64,000 bases of DNA, taken from Cyclobacterium jeungdonense. GTDB lineage: Bacteria > Bacteroidota > Bacteroidia > Cytophagales > Cyclobacteriaceae. Shown piece by piece: positions 33,163-42,924 of the stretch (its first letter is position 1; each line of letters starts with the position of its first letter). The stretch is taken from the NCBI RefSeq assembly GCF_010994275.1, contig NZ_WMCD01000002.1, positions 496,001-560,000 of the forward strand, read 5' to 3'. A model generated the notes under the pieces. It searched no databases. It saw only the letters and a list, made by a program, of their open reading frames with translations, and was not told the DNA's origin. A program made the position numbers and the translations under genes.

Positions 33163-36100
33163 ATGCAACCGAAACTGAAGAATGTCACCCCCATGGAATT
33201 AACCGTGAGGTTAAGCTATGGGACTATTTCAAATGCGCTAAAAATTGATCTTAAGCCTTTCAATACAGAAGTCCTGGACTTGCCAGATGGGCTTCTACAG
33301 TCAAATGAATCAAAGGTAACGGCACATATTTACAATAAATTGCCCCAATTTGAGATAGGTCTAATTAAATTTCATCCTGCTCGACCGCTGGTAATCATTG
33401 ACTCAAACTGTTTACATTCCTATCGATTTCAAGAGAAAGACCTACTCTTTTATCCGGTAGACCTTTTGTCACTTTATGACATACGGAATTCTTTTACCAC
33501 TACTTTTAGAAAAGATACTCCGTTCGGCATTTGGCTTTTTAATCAATTGTCTCCTCAAGTACAATCAAATTTGGGGAAAGATGGTTCTGGATTCGCCGGA
33601 CCGAACAGTAGTACTAATAAGCAGCATTTTTTAGACGACCTCAATAGGCTTTTGCATGGTCCGCTACTTTTCGACCATGAGCGTTTTAGCAAGAGTAACA
33701 TTCGATTACGGGAGGACACAAAATTGGCGTTGTCAAGAAAACCCGAGGGGATTAATTTGGTCTTACTTAACCGGATGCTTTTGGAAGACACCTATCCATC
33801 GGGATTTAAAAAATTCTCACCATTTCATCCCAGTAGGGAATTGAAAGTGGTAAATAACACACCAAATTTTGTTCAACTTTATCGCGATCGCCAAAACGAA
33901 CATGTTACAACTATACCAGGTTTTCGTACACAAAACACGTTCTCCGAAGTCTCTCGTGTCGGAGAGACATATCGGGCAGAAACACGTAAATATGGCGAAA
34001 AGAAATTCACGGTTTCCGGAATAAACAATGAAGCGCTTTTCACCATCGAGCCTACAACTTCGCAAGATGAGTCACCCGCTTTTGATATTGCGATGCCCAT
34101 CGCCCTTTCGCTGCAAGTGAGTTTTGTGAATAAGGCCAGGCGCTATGTAATTCTATATCGGAAAGGTGCACAAGGGAATGAAATACCCGTCACCGCACCA
34201 CTCGCTCCTAATGAAGTCTATTCCGTCGTGAGTCTTGTTGGCGAACTCTATACGGTACGAGGCTCGTTTACCGGTGAATTACTTAGCGTTTTTCTGATCA
34301 ATAGTGACATAAATTCCCCACTGGTCATAGACGCTAATTTTAAGGAGGAAAGGGGAAAAGAGTTTCCGCTACCTTCACCGGTTCCGGAAATTCCGACGCT
34401 GACTGTAATAGCATCCGACCGGGAAAAACCCAACCCCAGGGCCAAGAATTACATATTGATATCCGTAAAGGAAAATCATGCCAGAAGGCAGTTCAATACA
34501 CTAAAAAACCTTCCTACTAGAACGATCAAAATCTCTGGTGTGGAGTTAATCTGGGACCTTTTAAATAATGAGTCCGGTTTAATGAATTATCAAGGGGAGC
34601 ATGTTACGGATATTGAAAGCTTGGAGATATTTGCCGATCGGGTCGTTATAAGTTCACCGCTTAGGTTTCCCGGAACCGAGGTCAGAATTTTTGCCCGTGA
34701 ATTGAAATTCGAAGGGGAAGGAAAGATCGACACCACCCCGATGGCGTATAAAGCACAAGCTAGTTCCCAATATAAAACAAAAGAGGGTAAACCCGCAGAT
34801 AAAAATAATAACCCGACTTACAGGGCGGCCGATGGATTGCACGGGGAGTCTGGTGGAGATATTCACCTGTACGTTAAACATATTAAACTTCCCGACGAAA
34901 AAAAACGTCTGATAACGCGTGGAACGCAAGGCCAACAAGCAGAGGCAGGGGGGCTACAGGCCTATAGGCAGGGTAGTCCCGATCAACCCGCCACGGACCA
35001 GGCGAAAAATTTAACTACCACGGTCACATCTCCTCTAATCCTTGAGCATTTTAAAAAGATACAATATTATGATGTGCAAAAAAATTATAGATGGCCAGGT
35101 GAGGTCAGGCACCCAAATGAAATTCAAGAAAAAGGAAAACAACTCTTTCCTGACGAAGGAGGGAATATTACATATTTAAAGCTGGTCACATTCATTGAGA
35201 AGCCTTTTTTGTGGAACGAACAGGTGCTATGGCTCCCTGATGGGGAGACCCATAACCGTTTGGGCCCTCATTCTCCTATTGGAAAAGAATTGGAGACCGT
35301 TGAAAAAGGCCCGTCAACCCCCAGACGACCAGGGGATGGAGAGGACGCATATCCAGGTGGTCAGCCTGGCGATGGTGGACAAGGAGGAAAAATCCATTCC
35401 ACCTTTGATCCTGAACGGCTACTTGATATTAGCGATTGTGCTGGAGGCGAAGCCGGTTTACCGACCCAGCCAGTCAAGGGAGGAACCAAAGGATCCCCTG
35501 TGCCCGCCTATTCCGTAGAGATGGTCATCGTGAATTACGATGACGCAATAGCTGCAGATAGGAAACCGTACCTAAGGCTAACCAATGTCACTGCGAAGGA
35601 TGGAAAGGATGCGCCGGAAAAGTTAGCCGCTCCAGGATTAGCAGGCGAAATCGTGACGCGAGAAAATACATACGGCTGGATGCACCCCAACACCTTTGAC
35701 GCGGTGCTTGCCTGTGCCAAAGATGCCTATCGCAATGGGCATAGGGAATTTGCAGCAGCCTTACTTGATCCCTATTATGCCGAACTGAAGCACGTATCTT
35801 CCCAATTGGATAAGCAACATCCAGAACGCTTGACCTCTAAAGAAAAAATACGGATAGCGGAGCTGGCCAACAGGCTTCCCGTACTTGAGGGATTAAGGAT
35901 TCGGCTTCTGAACAATCTGGATTATTATGGTAATCCTCCCGGTTGGTTGCCGCGCTTAAAAGTCTTGAGTAATTTCGAAATTTTCCAATCGGTGCGTAAA
36001 ATATCTTCAAAGCTGTTGTATTATTCGCTTAATATGAATGATAAGTATGAAACGCTTGAAAATAGAGGTGAACTGGCCCTTCAAACCCAAAAAGTGCTGG

Positions 36101-38160
36101 AAGAGGAGATTAAAATTTCCGAAGGGCGTTTAAAGGATGCTTTTACCGAGCTTGCCATTGCCATTCAGGACTTAGAAAAAGTCTCGGAATTCGTGAAAGA
36201 AAAAAGCACGGAAATAGAATATCTCAAAAACTGGGCCTTGCAAGATGCACAGCAACGCGTTCAAGAACAGCGGATTTTTAGAGGTGTAATGAAACTTATA
36301 GGGGGCTTGATGAGCGCTATTCCCGTTGGGCAGCCTTATCTGGGTCTCGCCGGAGGCATAACTTCCCAAATAGGCGATTTTAGTTGGACCAAACCGAATG
36401 AAATTCCTGACCAAATTATAGGTACTATAAACGGAATTAGCGCAACGACCTCATCCTTTTTAAAGGACAATAAAGACTTAATTATCGCTGATCGCGTAAA
36501 GGGACTTCAGAAAGACTTAAAGACTCAGGAAGGGGACAAGGAAACCTTGGAAGAACGTATTCAAAAGGCGAAGGGCAGCATAACGATCAAGGAGGAGGAA
36601 ATCCAAAAAATAAAGGACACTTGGAAGGCCAGCAATAAAGAGGAGATTGACGAAAATAAAAAAAACCTCGAAGAACTTAAAGAGTACCTCAGTAAGGAAA
36701 AGGATTTCTTTATGTTGTCCGACGCGGAAAAAGCGAAACAGGCGGCAGACCTACAACGCCTAAAGGACTGGTCTGAGCAGGGCGACATCAAAGCTATTGT
36801 TGCCTATCAAAATGGGCTAGCGAAAACTATCGAAGTCCTCGAAAAAAATGCGAACGAAGAAAAGACAGGTGAGCTGCAGAAGAAGTTCGATGCGCTTAAA
36901 AAGCACAGAACAACCGTGGAAAGTCTAGATAAAAGCGTAAAAGCTGTGACCGCCAAACAGGAGGCAACTGAGCAGGAAAAGCAACGCAAGGAAACAGAAA
37001 TGGGAAAAACCGTCGATCGCTTGCAAAGAATCGCCGAGGGCATACCCAAAATTACCCAGGCAGTGGCCGGTTTAATGACGCCAACCACGGTCGGTGACCC
37101 TGAAGTCGTTGACTTGGCTAAGTCCATATTGACCTCGGAAAAAAAGGAGGATTACGAAAAACTGATTCATGAATTTCAGTTAGAATCAGCGAAGCAAAAG
37201 GCTGCATTGACCCGGCTGGAGTCGGTTCAACATACTATCAGTACGAACGTTGCCGGCATTACAGAGTCGCTTACGCAACTCAACGGCCTTAGCCAAACCA
37301 GGCAGTCAATGGATGCAAGCCTGGATGTTCGGGTCAAGCGTTACCTGAAAGACATGCAGGAGCGAGCCCGTGATGGCCTGCGGTGGGCCATTTATAATTT
37401 CGTAATGGCCTACCGTTATGAAAAACTGTCTGACGTAAATGACACGCTGTATAACCTCGACACCATGGTTACGGCCTTACGCAAAGTAAAGGGAGATGAC
37501 AAAAATATATGGGAACTCGATTATGAAAAATTCCATGAAGTTGAAAATGTCGTAATGAACAATGAGTTTCTGAAACTATTTCAACAATGCATCAACGAGC
37601 TTCAGCACAAAGGAAAGGCGAAAAAAAACAGTCTTGTGTTCCGCTTTAACGAGACTCAATGTGAATCACTGCGTCGAAACGGAACTATCACCTTCAATTT
37701 GGTACGTGATTTTGATGTTTTTAGCTGGAAATATCGGGAAGCACGAATTATGGACCTGGACGTAACCGACAAAAACATCGATCTTGATCTTCCGAAAGGT
37801 TCTAATGGTCTTATAATTCATTTTAAACACTCGGGATCATCTGTTATCCTCAAAGATGAGCAGTACTATTGGTTTGATTCAGGTACCGATGAACCTATCT
37901 CTTGGGGTTTCACCTATAACCCTTCTGAAGACAATAAGGTTACCAAAGATGAAAAAGGTGATGATTCTGAACTGCTTAATAATTTTCTAAAGGCCGCCGG
38001 AGGAACAACAAAAATAGACTACCTGGAATACTATCCTTCACTTTTCGGTGATATCACAATCAGTATAAATTCGAGTGACAAGCAATGGCAGCCAGAGCGT
38101 ATCACTAAAATTAATAACTTATCTTTTACTGTCACCTATTTGTCTACAGGCGTTAAATGA
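33163..38160 (+). CDS. 1665-aa multidomain protein: beta-rich front, Gly-rich middle, coiled-coil rear
   Basis: 1665 aa with no signal peptide or lipobox. Residues 1-~420 are mostly beta strands of unknown fold. About 430-620 reads as repeating strand-turn units (IESLEIFADRVVI, then TEVRIFARELKFEG) like a beta-helix or beta-solenoid. About 690-800 has Gly/Pro loops (DGEDAYPGGQPGDGGQGG). About 860-1000 is helical. 1010-1480 contains long heptad-rich helices interrupted by a hydrophobic stretch (GLMSAIPVGQPYLGLAGGI, near 1043-1061). About 1490-1665 is again beta-rich. This order suggests a large secreted or released effector, such as a pore-forming toxin, but no known toxin signature is present. 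Two small paralogous genes precede it. Confidence 0.7.
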   Translation: MQPKLKNVTPMELTVRLSYGTISNALKIDLKPFNTEVLDLPDGLLQSNESKVTAHIYNKLPQFEIGLIKFHPARPLVIIDSNCLHSYRFQEKDLLFYPVDLLSLYDIRNSFTTTFRKDTPFGIWLFNQLSPQVQSNLGKDGSGFAGPNSSTNKQHFLDDLNRLLHGPLLFDHERFSKSNIRLREDTKLALSRKPEGINLVLLNRMLLEDTYPSGFKKFSPFHPSRELKVVNNTPNFVQLYRDRQNEHVTTIPGFRTQNTFSEVSRVGETYRAETRKYGEKKFTVSGINNEALFTIEPTTSQDESPAFDIAMPIALSLQVSFVNKARRYVILYRKGAQGNEIPVTAPLAPNEVYSVVSLVGELYTVRGSFTGELLSVFLINSDINSPLVIDANFKEERGKEFPLPSPVPEIPTLTVIASDREKPNPRAKNYILISVKENHARRQFNTLKNLPTRTIKISGVELIWDLLNNESGLMNYQGEHVTDIESLEIFADRVVISSPLRFPGTEVRIFARELKFEGEGKIDTTPMAYKAQASSQYKTKEGKPADKNNNPTYRAADGLHGESGGDIHLYVKHIKLPDEKKRLITRGTQGQQAEAGGLQAYRQGSPDQPATDQAKNLTTTVTSPLILEHFKKIQYYDVQKNYRWPGEVRHPNEIQEKGKQLFPDEGGNITYLKLVTFIEKPFLWNEQVLWLPDGETHNRLGPHSPIGKELETVEKGPSTPRRPGDGEDAYPGGQPGDGGQGGKIHSTFDPERLLDISDCAGGEAGLPTQPVKGGTKGSPVPAYSVEMVIVNYDDAIAADRKPYLRLTNVTAKDGKDAPEKLAAPGLAGEIVTRENTYGWMHPNTFDAVLACAKDAYRNGHREFAAALLDPYYAELKHVSSQLDKQHPERLTSKEKIRIAELANRLPVLEGLRIRLLNNLDYYGNPPGWLPRLKVLSNFEIFQSVRKISSKLLYYSLNMNDKYETLENRGELALQTQKVLEEEIKISEGRLKDAFTELAIAIQDLEKVSEFVKEKSTEIEYLKNWALQDAQQRVQEQRIFRGVMKLIGGLMSAIPVGQPYLGLAGGITSQIGDFSWTKPNEIPDQIIGTINGISATTSSFLKDNKDLIIADRVKGLQKDLKTQEGDKETLEERIQKAKGSITIKEEEIQKIKDTWKASNKEEIDENKKNLEELKEYLSKEKDFFMLSDAEKAKQAADLQRLKDWSEQGDIKAIVAYQNGLAKTIEVLEKNANEEKTGELQKKFDALKKHRTTVESLDKSVKAVTAKQEATEQEKQRKETEMGKTVDRLQRIAEGIPKITQAVAGLMTPTTVGDPEVVDLAKSILTSEKKEDYEKLIHEFQLESAKQKAALTRLESVQHTISTNVAGITESLTQLNGLSQTRQSMDASLDVRVKRYLKDMQERARDGLRWAIYNFVMAYRYEKLSDVNDTLYNLDTMVTALRKVKGDDKNIWELDYEKFHEVENVVMNNEFLKLFQQCINELQHKGKAKKNSLVFRFNETQCESLRRNGTITFNLVRDFDVFSWKYREARIMDLDVTDKNIDLDLPKGSNGLIIHFKHSGSSVILKDEQYYWFDSGTDEPISWGFTYNPSEDNKVTKDEKGDDSELLNNFLKAAGGTTKIDYLEYYPSLFGDITISINSSDKQWQPERITKINNLSFTVTYLSTGVK

Positions 38161-38202
38161 TCGAATATGGCGAAGTGTGGCAAGCAATCAGAAATCTTCT
38201 TG

Positions 38203-38643
38203 CTACCAATGGATTTGATGGCGCAACCCCAATAGAATTCTCGCCTGCCCAAATGAATTGGTTCGGTGGTGATTGAGGCGGTAGACCCTCAGTATCCGTT
38301 TGCGGTTCCACTTATGGCCTTGCATGCGGATGCGGTTATGGAGCCAGTCGAAGCCCCTGTTGGGCTTGGACTGGGCCAGTTCCGTAAGCTTGTCGATCAC
38401 TTCGGTATCGTCGAGCCGCCTACTGTAGTAGCACATCGAACGGCAGAGGCATACGATCTTGCAGACCCTTGCTATGCCCAGACCCTGCTCTTTTACGACC
38501 CCATCCGCCAGTTCCCTGCGCCCGCAAGGCCTCAGAGCTTTTTTTCGATGATATCCTTAAGGATCCTGTGGTCAAGGCTCAGATCGGCATACATCTGTTT
38601 TAAACGGCGGTTCTCCTCTTGGAGCGACTTGAGTTCCTTGAGT
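38203..38643 (-). mobile_element. IS3-family transposase remnant (orfA end + orfB start)
   Basis: On the minus strand from about 38643: the last ~35 residues of an IS3 OrfA (leucine-rich ENRRLKQMYADLSLDHRILK), stop at 38532-38534, preceded by an A7G slippery run (38538-38545). A -1 shift there gives a continuous OrfB start KALRPCGRRELAD, through SRRLDDTEVIDKL and GFDWLHNRIRMQGH, the HTH_21 region. The element is cut at both ends: it lacks the DDE domain on one side and most of OrfA on the other. It abuts the third att-like copy directly. Confidence 0.8.
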
Positions 38644-38685
38644 TGTTAATCAGAGAGTCCCTGGTTCGAGCCCAAGAGAGGAGCC
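38644..38685 (+). repeat. Third, degenerate copy of the tRNA-Asn 3' end (att-like)
   Basis: TGTTAATCAGAGAGTCCCTGGTTCGAGCCC and the rest differ from the 46-bp att at two or three bases plus one deletion in AAGAGGAGGAGCC. Homology begins abruptly at the edge of the IS3 remnant. It closes the 31.2-38.7 kb segment on the right. Confidence 0.85.
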
Positions 38686-38712
38686 AAAACCTGCCAATGG
38701 CAGGTTTTTTTT
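38686..38712 (+). terminator. Terminator behind the third att-like copy
   Basis: AAAACCTGCC (38686-38695), loop AAT, GGCAGGTTTT (38699-38708) and further T. Identical hairpin to 31210-31232. Confidence 0.85.
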
Positions 38713-38721
38713 GTATGATTT

Positions 38722-38915
38722 ATGGATCAGTATTATGTATATACCCTTTATTCTGAAACCATCGACTAGCATTACGTTGTTCAAACGGAATACTGGGGTA
38801 TGAGAATTAGATTCCTCAATGATCCTGAAAAGATCGACATCTTGACGCAATGCGGTATTCCATGCATGGGTGGTGAAAATTTCTATAGCTTTTCCCTAAC
38901 CACCATCAGAAAGCT
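38722..38915 (+). pseudogene. Decayed second copy of the GIY-YIG gene
   Basis: Aligns with 31248-31440: starts MDQYYVYTLYSETID, then an in-frame TAG replaces Lys at codon 16, followed by HYVVQTE and, after indels, FLNDPEK, LTQCGIP. The conserved GQT has become VQT. It is not translatable as a whole and shares its upstream att and terminator with the intact copy. Confidence 0.85.
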
Positions 38916-38918
38916 TAT

Positions 38919-40093
38919 TTATTGGCGGGCGTTTTTAGTCAAAATTCTTTTATTCAGGTCCCTATTCATGTAAATTTTTATGGCTAAAATGATAATCAAA
39001 AACCAAATTAAAGAAGAAAATCCGATATAGGAAGCAAGTTTTCCAAAGACAAATGGCATTATTGTAATGCCAATGTAGGCGGAAGCCATTTGCAAACCCA
39101 TAATGGATTCCGAATTTGTTTCTCCAAAATTGTACGGCGTATTGTGCAATAGGCTGGGAAATATAGGCGCACAACCAAAACCTATTAGAAAAAAGCCCGG
39201 TAAGATGGTGGCCTGGAATGGCAAAGTTAGTGTCAATATCCCTATTAAGATTAATCCCTGGCCTAATTTAACCAAAGTTTGATTGTCCATCTTTAATGAA
39301 ACGAAACCAGAAATGAACCTCCCAATTGTAATTCCTGCATAGTATATAGCCACAAATTTAGCGGCGTCTTCAGCCTTAAAATCCCTTACCAAAACAAGGT
39401 AACTTGCACCCCATAGACCAAAGGTTGCTTCAATCGTGCAATAGCAAAAGAAAACTGTCAAAGCTGATTTGATTCCCGGTATCGAAAGTAGTTGTATTAA
39501 AGATAACTTAGATTTTGAATCGTCGTAGTCATTTTGATTTTTCTGTTTTCTGACCCATAATGGAAGTGACAATAGCAATATAAGGACCAGGCCCATTTGA
39601 ACCATCCTACCATACTATATCCTTGTGTCCATGCTTGCCCCATGGCTAAATACCGTGCCATTAGGATTGGGCCAATAGCCGCCCCGACTCCCCAAAAACA
39701 GTGCAACCAGTTCATGTGAATCGCCCTAAAATGGAGTGCCACATAATTATTCAATGCTACGTCCACACATCCGGCCCCCAAACCTAGAGGAATGGCTAGA
39801 AAGCAGATGAAAATAAAATTTTCCGAATGTGCAAAGCCCAAAAGGGCAAGTGCGGTCAGAAAAACACTAATGGTTGTTATAGTTGCGACACCGAAACGCT
39901 GTATTAACCTGGCACTAAATAAACTGGATATAACCGTCCCCGAAGCGACTATCATGGATATAATACCAGCAAAATGTATAGGTACGTTTAAGGTTTTGAA
40001 CATTGAAGGCCAGGCCGCACCAAGCAGGGAGTCTGGTAACCCGAGGCTTATGAATGCCATATAAATTACTATCAATAACAGCCTTTTCTTCAT
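38919..40093 (-). pseudogene. MFS transporter split by a frameshift
   Basis: Two minus-strand frames together make a ~390-aa major facilitator protein. The first (40093-39497) has six helices, starting MKKRLLLIVIYMAFISLGLPDSLLGAAWP and containing the MFS loop ARLIQRFG; it loses the family pattern after GYSMVG. The second (39605-38919) resumes with VQMGLVLILLLSLPLW and carries helices 7-12. A single one-base indel near 39600-39606 explains the break. Typical of sugar- or drug-transport MFS members, substrate unknown. A sequencing error is possible; otherwise the gene is recently inactivated. Confidence 0.8.
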
Positions 40094-40634
40094 AGTATTG
40101 ACTTCTGCTTTTTTGATCTACATGAATTTTGCAAATTCTTGCCAACTACTGGTTAACCGGAACCCTTGCTGTTATTTCAATTATGACCTAATAAGGAATC
40201 CCGGCTGAATATAGGGAATTACCGAAATCTTTAGCTAATTTTTAATTTAAATTGGCCGGAAAGCTGCCAGGGATAAGGTTAAATCGAGATGACTTATTAC
40301 AGTTCCATTTAACTTTAGGAAGGGGCAAAAAAAATAAAAAATTCACCGAAAGTCAGACTCCGGGGATTTGTGAAATTTCAATTGTGGTCCAAGAATCGGA
40401 TACCTTCCAGCGGCTTCAATTGCTCTCTGGCCAAAAAGTGATCCGCAATAAGGTCAATCAAGATTTTTTAATCGTAAACTCATCTTTTTTATATCTTCAA
40501 ACTTTTCCCTAAGGATTTAAACCTAATGCATTAAGCGGGCTCAGGCCTTGCCCTGTGTATCAAATGCATAATCACATTTTTTCCGCTCTACAACTTTGGT
40601 ATTTTATTTGAGGCTACTCACCATACCACTTAAA
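40094..40634. other. Intergenic region, nothing recognised
   Basis: 541 bases between divergent transporter genes. The 86-codon frame at 40252-40512 shows no protein-like pattern. Promoters for both flanking genes should be here. Confidence 0.4.
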
Positions 40635-41876
40635 ATGTCAAATTCCAAAGCTAAAAATACCGGAACGCTCAAGAAAACACTCAATTTACCCCTACTGATT
40701 TTTTATGGGGTAGGGACGATTCTTGGTTTAGGTATCTATGTGCTTCTGGGGAAGGTAGGTGGGGAAGCCGGAATGCTGGCTCCCTTTGCCTTTTTATTTG
40801 CAGCAGTACTGGCCGGTTTCACAGGCTTGTCTTACGGGGAATTGTCTTCCCGTATTCCTAAAAGTGCCGGAGAGGTCAATTATATAGATGAAGCCTTTGG
40901 AAAAAAACACCTCTCCATGGCCATGGGTTGGTTGATTGTTTTGTCGGCCATAGTTTCTACAGCTACTGTGGTGAATGGCTATGTGGGTTATGTGCATGTA
41001 TTTGTAGACATCCCTGATTGGCTGGTCATTGTCAGCATTACCCTCCTGCTGGGTGCTGTGGGTGCAAAGGGAATTTCAGAATCCGCAATTTTGATTACCG
41101 TGATTACCATTATCGAGATATCCGGTCTTTTCCTGGTAATTTTTATTGCCGGTGATAACCTGGCTTCCTTTTCCGCCCGCTGGAATGAATTTATTCCAGG
41201 AGCAAACAGTGCAGATTGGGAAAAGATCCTATTGGGTGCCTTTCTGGCTTTTTTTACCTTTATTGGCTTTCAGGATATGGTAAATGTGGCTGAAGAAACC
41301 AAAAACCCAGAGAAGCACATGCCCATTGCGATCATGGTTTCACTTGTTATTTTAACAGTGCTCTATATACTGGTCGCTGTAATAGCAGGTCTTGGATTAT
41401 CCCCTGAGGAATTGAATCAAAGTGAGGCTCCTTTGGCTGATATCCTGGCCAAAGAAGGCGAAAATTATCCCAAAATCATCAGTGCCATTGGATTAATTGC
41501 CATCGTCAACGGTGTACTGGTACAAATTGTGATGAGTGCCCGCGTCATGTACGGCATGGCTGAGAAAAAAATGGCTCCTGAAATTTTTGGCAAAGTCAAT
41601 TCCAAAACCAGTACACCCATTTGGTCAACTGTTTTTGCCACGTTATTTATCCTGATCCTCGCCCTGTCTTTTGATCTTAAAAATCTAGCAATTGCTACCA
41701 ACTACATTTTGATCCTGGTTTTTATTTTGATCAACCTGGCCCTGATAGCCATCAAAAGAAAAGTACCCCATCCGGAAGGAATCAAAACCTTCCCAATGGC
41801 TATTCCCGTTTTGGGTGCTATTTTCAGTTTTGGAATATTGATTTTTCAAGCCTGGTCATCGATTTCAAGTGCCTGA
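40635..41876 (+). CDS. APC-family amino acid permease
   Basis: 413 aa from the ATG at 40635; an upstream ATG at 40596 would add 13 residues without hydrophobic character. About 12 membrane helices. The first helix has GVGTILGLGIYVLLGKVGG, the conserved Gly-rich G(I/V)G..IG.GI.. substrate-binding motif of the APC superfamily; FAGLSYGELSSRIPKSAG-type loop after helix 2 and GFQDMVNVAEETKNPEKHMP after helix 6 (consensus FGFD....AEE..NP.R..P) are also present. It imports amino acids or a related amine with a proton or Na+. The next gene starts four bases after its stop, so the two form an operon. Confidence 0.88.
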   Translation: MSNSKAKNTGTLKKTLNLPLLIFYGVGTILGLGIYVLLGKVGGEAGMLAPFAFLFAAVLAGFTGLSYGELSSRIPKSAGEVNYIDEAFGKKHLSMAMGWLIVLSAIVSTATVVNGYVGYVHVFVDIPDWLVIVSITLLLGAVGAKGISESAILITVITIIEISGLFLVIFIAGDNLASFSARWNEFIPGANSADWEKILLGAFLAFFTFIGFQDMVNVAEETKNPEKHMPIAIMVSLVILTVLYILVAVIAGLGLSPEELNQSEAPLADILAKEGENYPKIISAIGLIAIVNGVLVQIVMSARVMYGMAEKKMAPEIFGKVNSKTSTPIWSTVFATLFILILALSFDLKNLAIATNYILILVFILINLALIAIKRKVPHPEGIKTFPMAIPVLGAIFSFGILIFQAWSSISSA

Positions 41877-41879
41877 AAT

Positions 41880-42908
41880 TTGGAAAGTCTTTTATTATAT
41901 ATAGGAATCGTAATAGTTGCTTCCGCTGTGGTATGGAAGGCCAGCGGACTTTTGGAAAAATCGGCCCAGTCATTATCCAAATACTACCAATTACCGCCCC
42001 TGGTTCAGGGTACCATCATCACTGCGGTGGGTTCCAGTTTTCCAGAGCTTTCCACCACGGTAGTTGCCACCCTTATCCACGGAGAATTTGATCTGGGTGT
42101 TGCTGCCATAGTTGGCTCCGCTATTTTCAATATTCTGTTTATACCCGGCCTGTCAGGTGCTTTGGCAGGCAAAATTTCAATTGATAGCATTTTGGTCTAT
42201 AAGGATGCGCAGTTTTATATCACCTCCGTAGCCGTTCTATTATTGACGTTTTCTATCGCCGTAATTTACTATCCGGTAGCATCAAATCAAATTGAAGGAG
42301 AAATCACCCGGGGTATAGCACTTATCCCAATAGCTTTGTATTTTTTATACCTGTTTTTACAGCAACAAGACACCAAAGAATTTCAAAAGGAAATAAAGGA
42401 AAACTCCCGAAAACCAGTTGAAGAAAAAGGTATACGGAAAGAATGGATGAAATTGCTGGTCAGTTTGGTATTGATTGTTGCGGGGGTAGAAGGATTGCTG
42501 CGATCGGCTATTTTTTTCGGCGACTATTTTCAGACACCCAATTTTTTCTGGGGAGTGACAGTTGTGGCTGCTGCTACCAGCATACCAGATGCTTTTCTAA
42601 GTGTTAGGGTGGCCAAGGCCGAAAAGGGTAATGTGAGTATTGGGAATGTACTGGGTAGTAATATTTTTGATTTACTGATTGCCATTCCGGCAGGCATTCT
42701 TATTGCGGGATCTTCGGTTGTGAATTTTTCGGTAGCTGTCCCTATGATGCTTTTTCTCACTCTGGGTACCATCGTGCTGTTTGCTTTTTTACGGACGGGC
42801 CTCTATCTCAAAAAATGGGAAAGCTGGATGTTGTTGCTGCTTTATGCCTTCTTTATCCTCTGGATGGCTCTGGAAAACTTCAATGTGATCAACTGGGTGC
42901 CGGATTGA
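41880..42908 (+). CDS. Na+/Ca2+-exchanger-family (CaCA) membrane protein
   Basis: 342 aa with a TTG start at 41880, only three bases after the permease stop. Ten or so membrane helices. Both alpha repeats of the cation/Ca2+ antiporter superfamily are visible: AVGSSFPELSTTVVA followed by IVGSAIFNILFIPG, and AATSIPDAFLSVRVA followed by GNVLGSNIFDLL. The acidic residue in each repeat (Glu in FPEL, Asp in IPDA) binds the cation. A cytoplasmic loop rich in Lys/Glu lies between them (about 162-185). Likely exchanges Ca2+ (or another divalent cation or K+) for Na+ or H+. Coupling with an amino acid permease is unexplained. Confidence 0.88.
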   Translation: MESLLLYIGIVIVASAVVWKASGLLEKSAQSLSKYYQLPPLVQGTIITAVGSSFPELSTTVVATLIHGEFDLGVAAIVGSAIFNILFIPGLSGALAGKISIDSILVYKDAQFYITSVAVLLLTFSIAVIYYPVASNQIEGEITRGIALIPIALYFLYLFLQQQDTKEFQKEIKENSRKPVEEKGIRKEWMKLLVSLVLIVAGVEGLLRSAIFFGDYFQTPNFFWGVTVVAAATSIPDAFLSVRVAKAEKGNVSIGNVLGSNIFDLLIAIPAGILIAGSSVVNFSVAVPMMLFLTLGTIVLFAFLRTGLYLKKWESWMLLLLYAFFILWMALENFNVINWVPD

Positions 42909-42924
42909 GCCTTGTTCCCGGATT

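Noticed and set aside
40252..40512. 86-codon frame upstream of the permease
   Set aside because: No hydrophobic or domain pattern, and it lies in a region expected to hold promoters.
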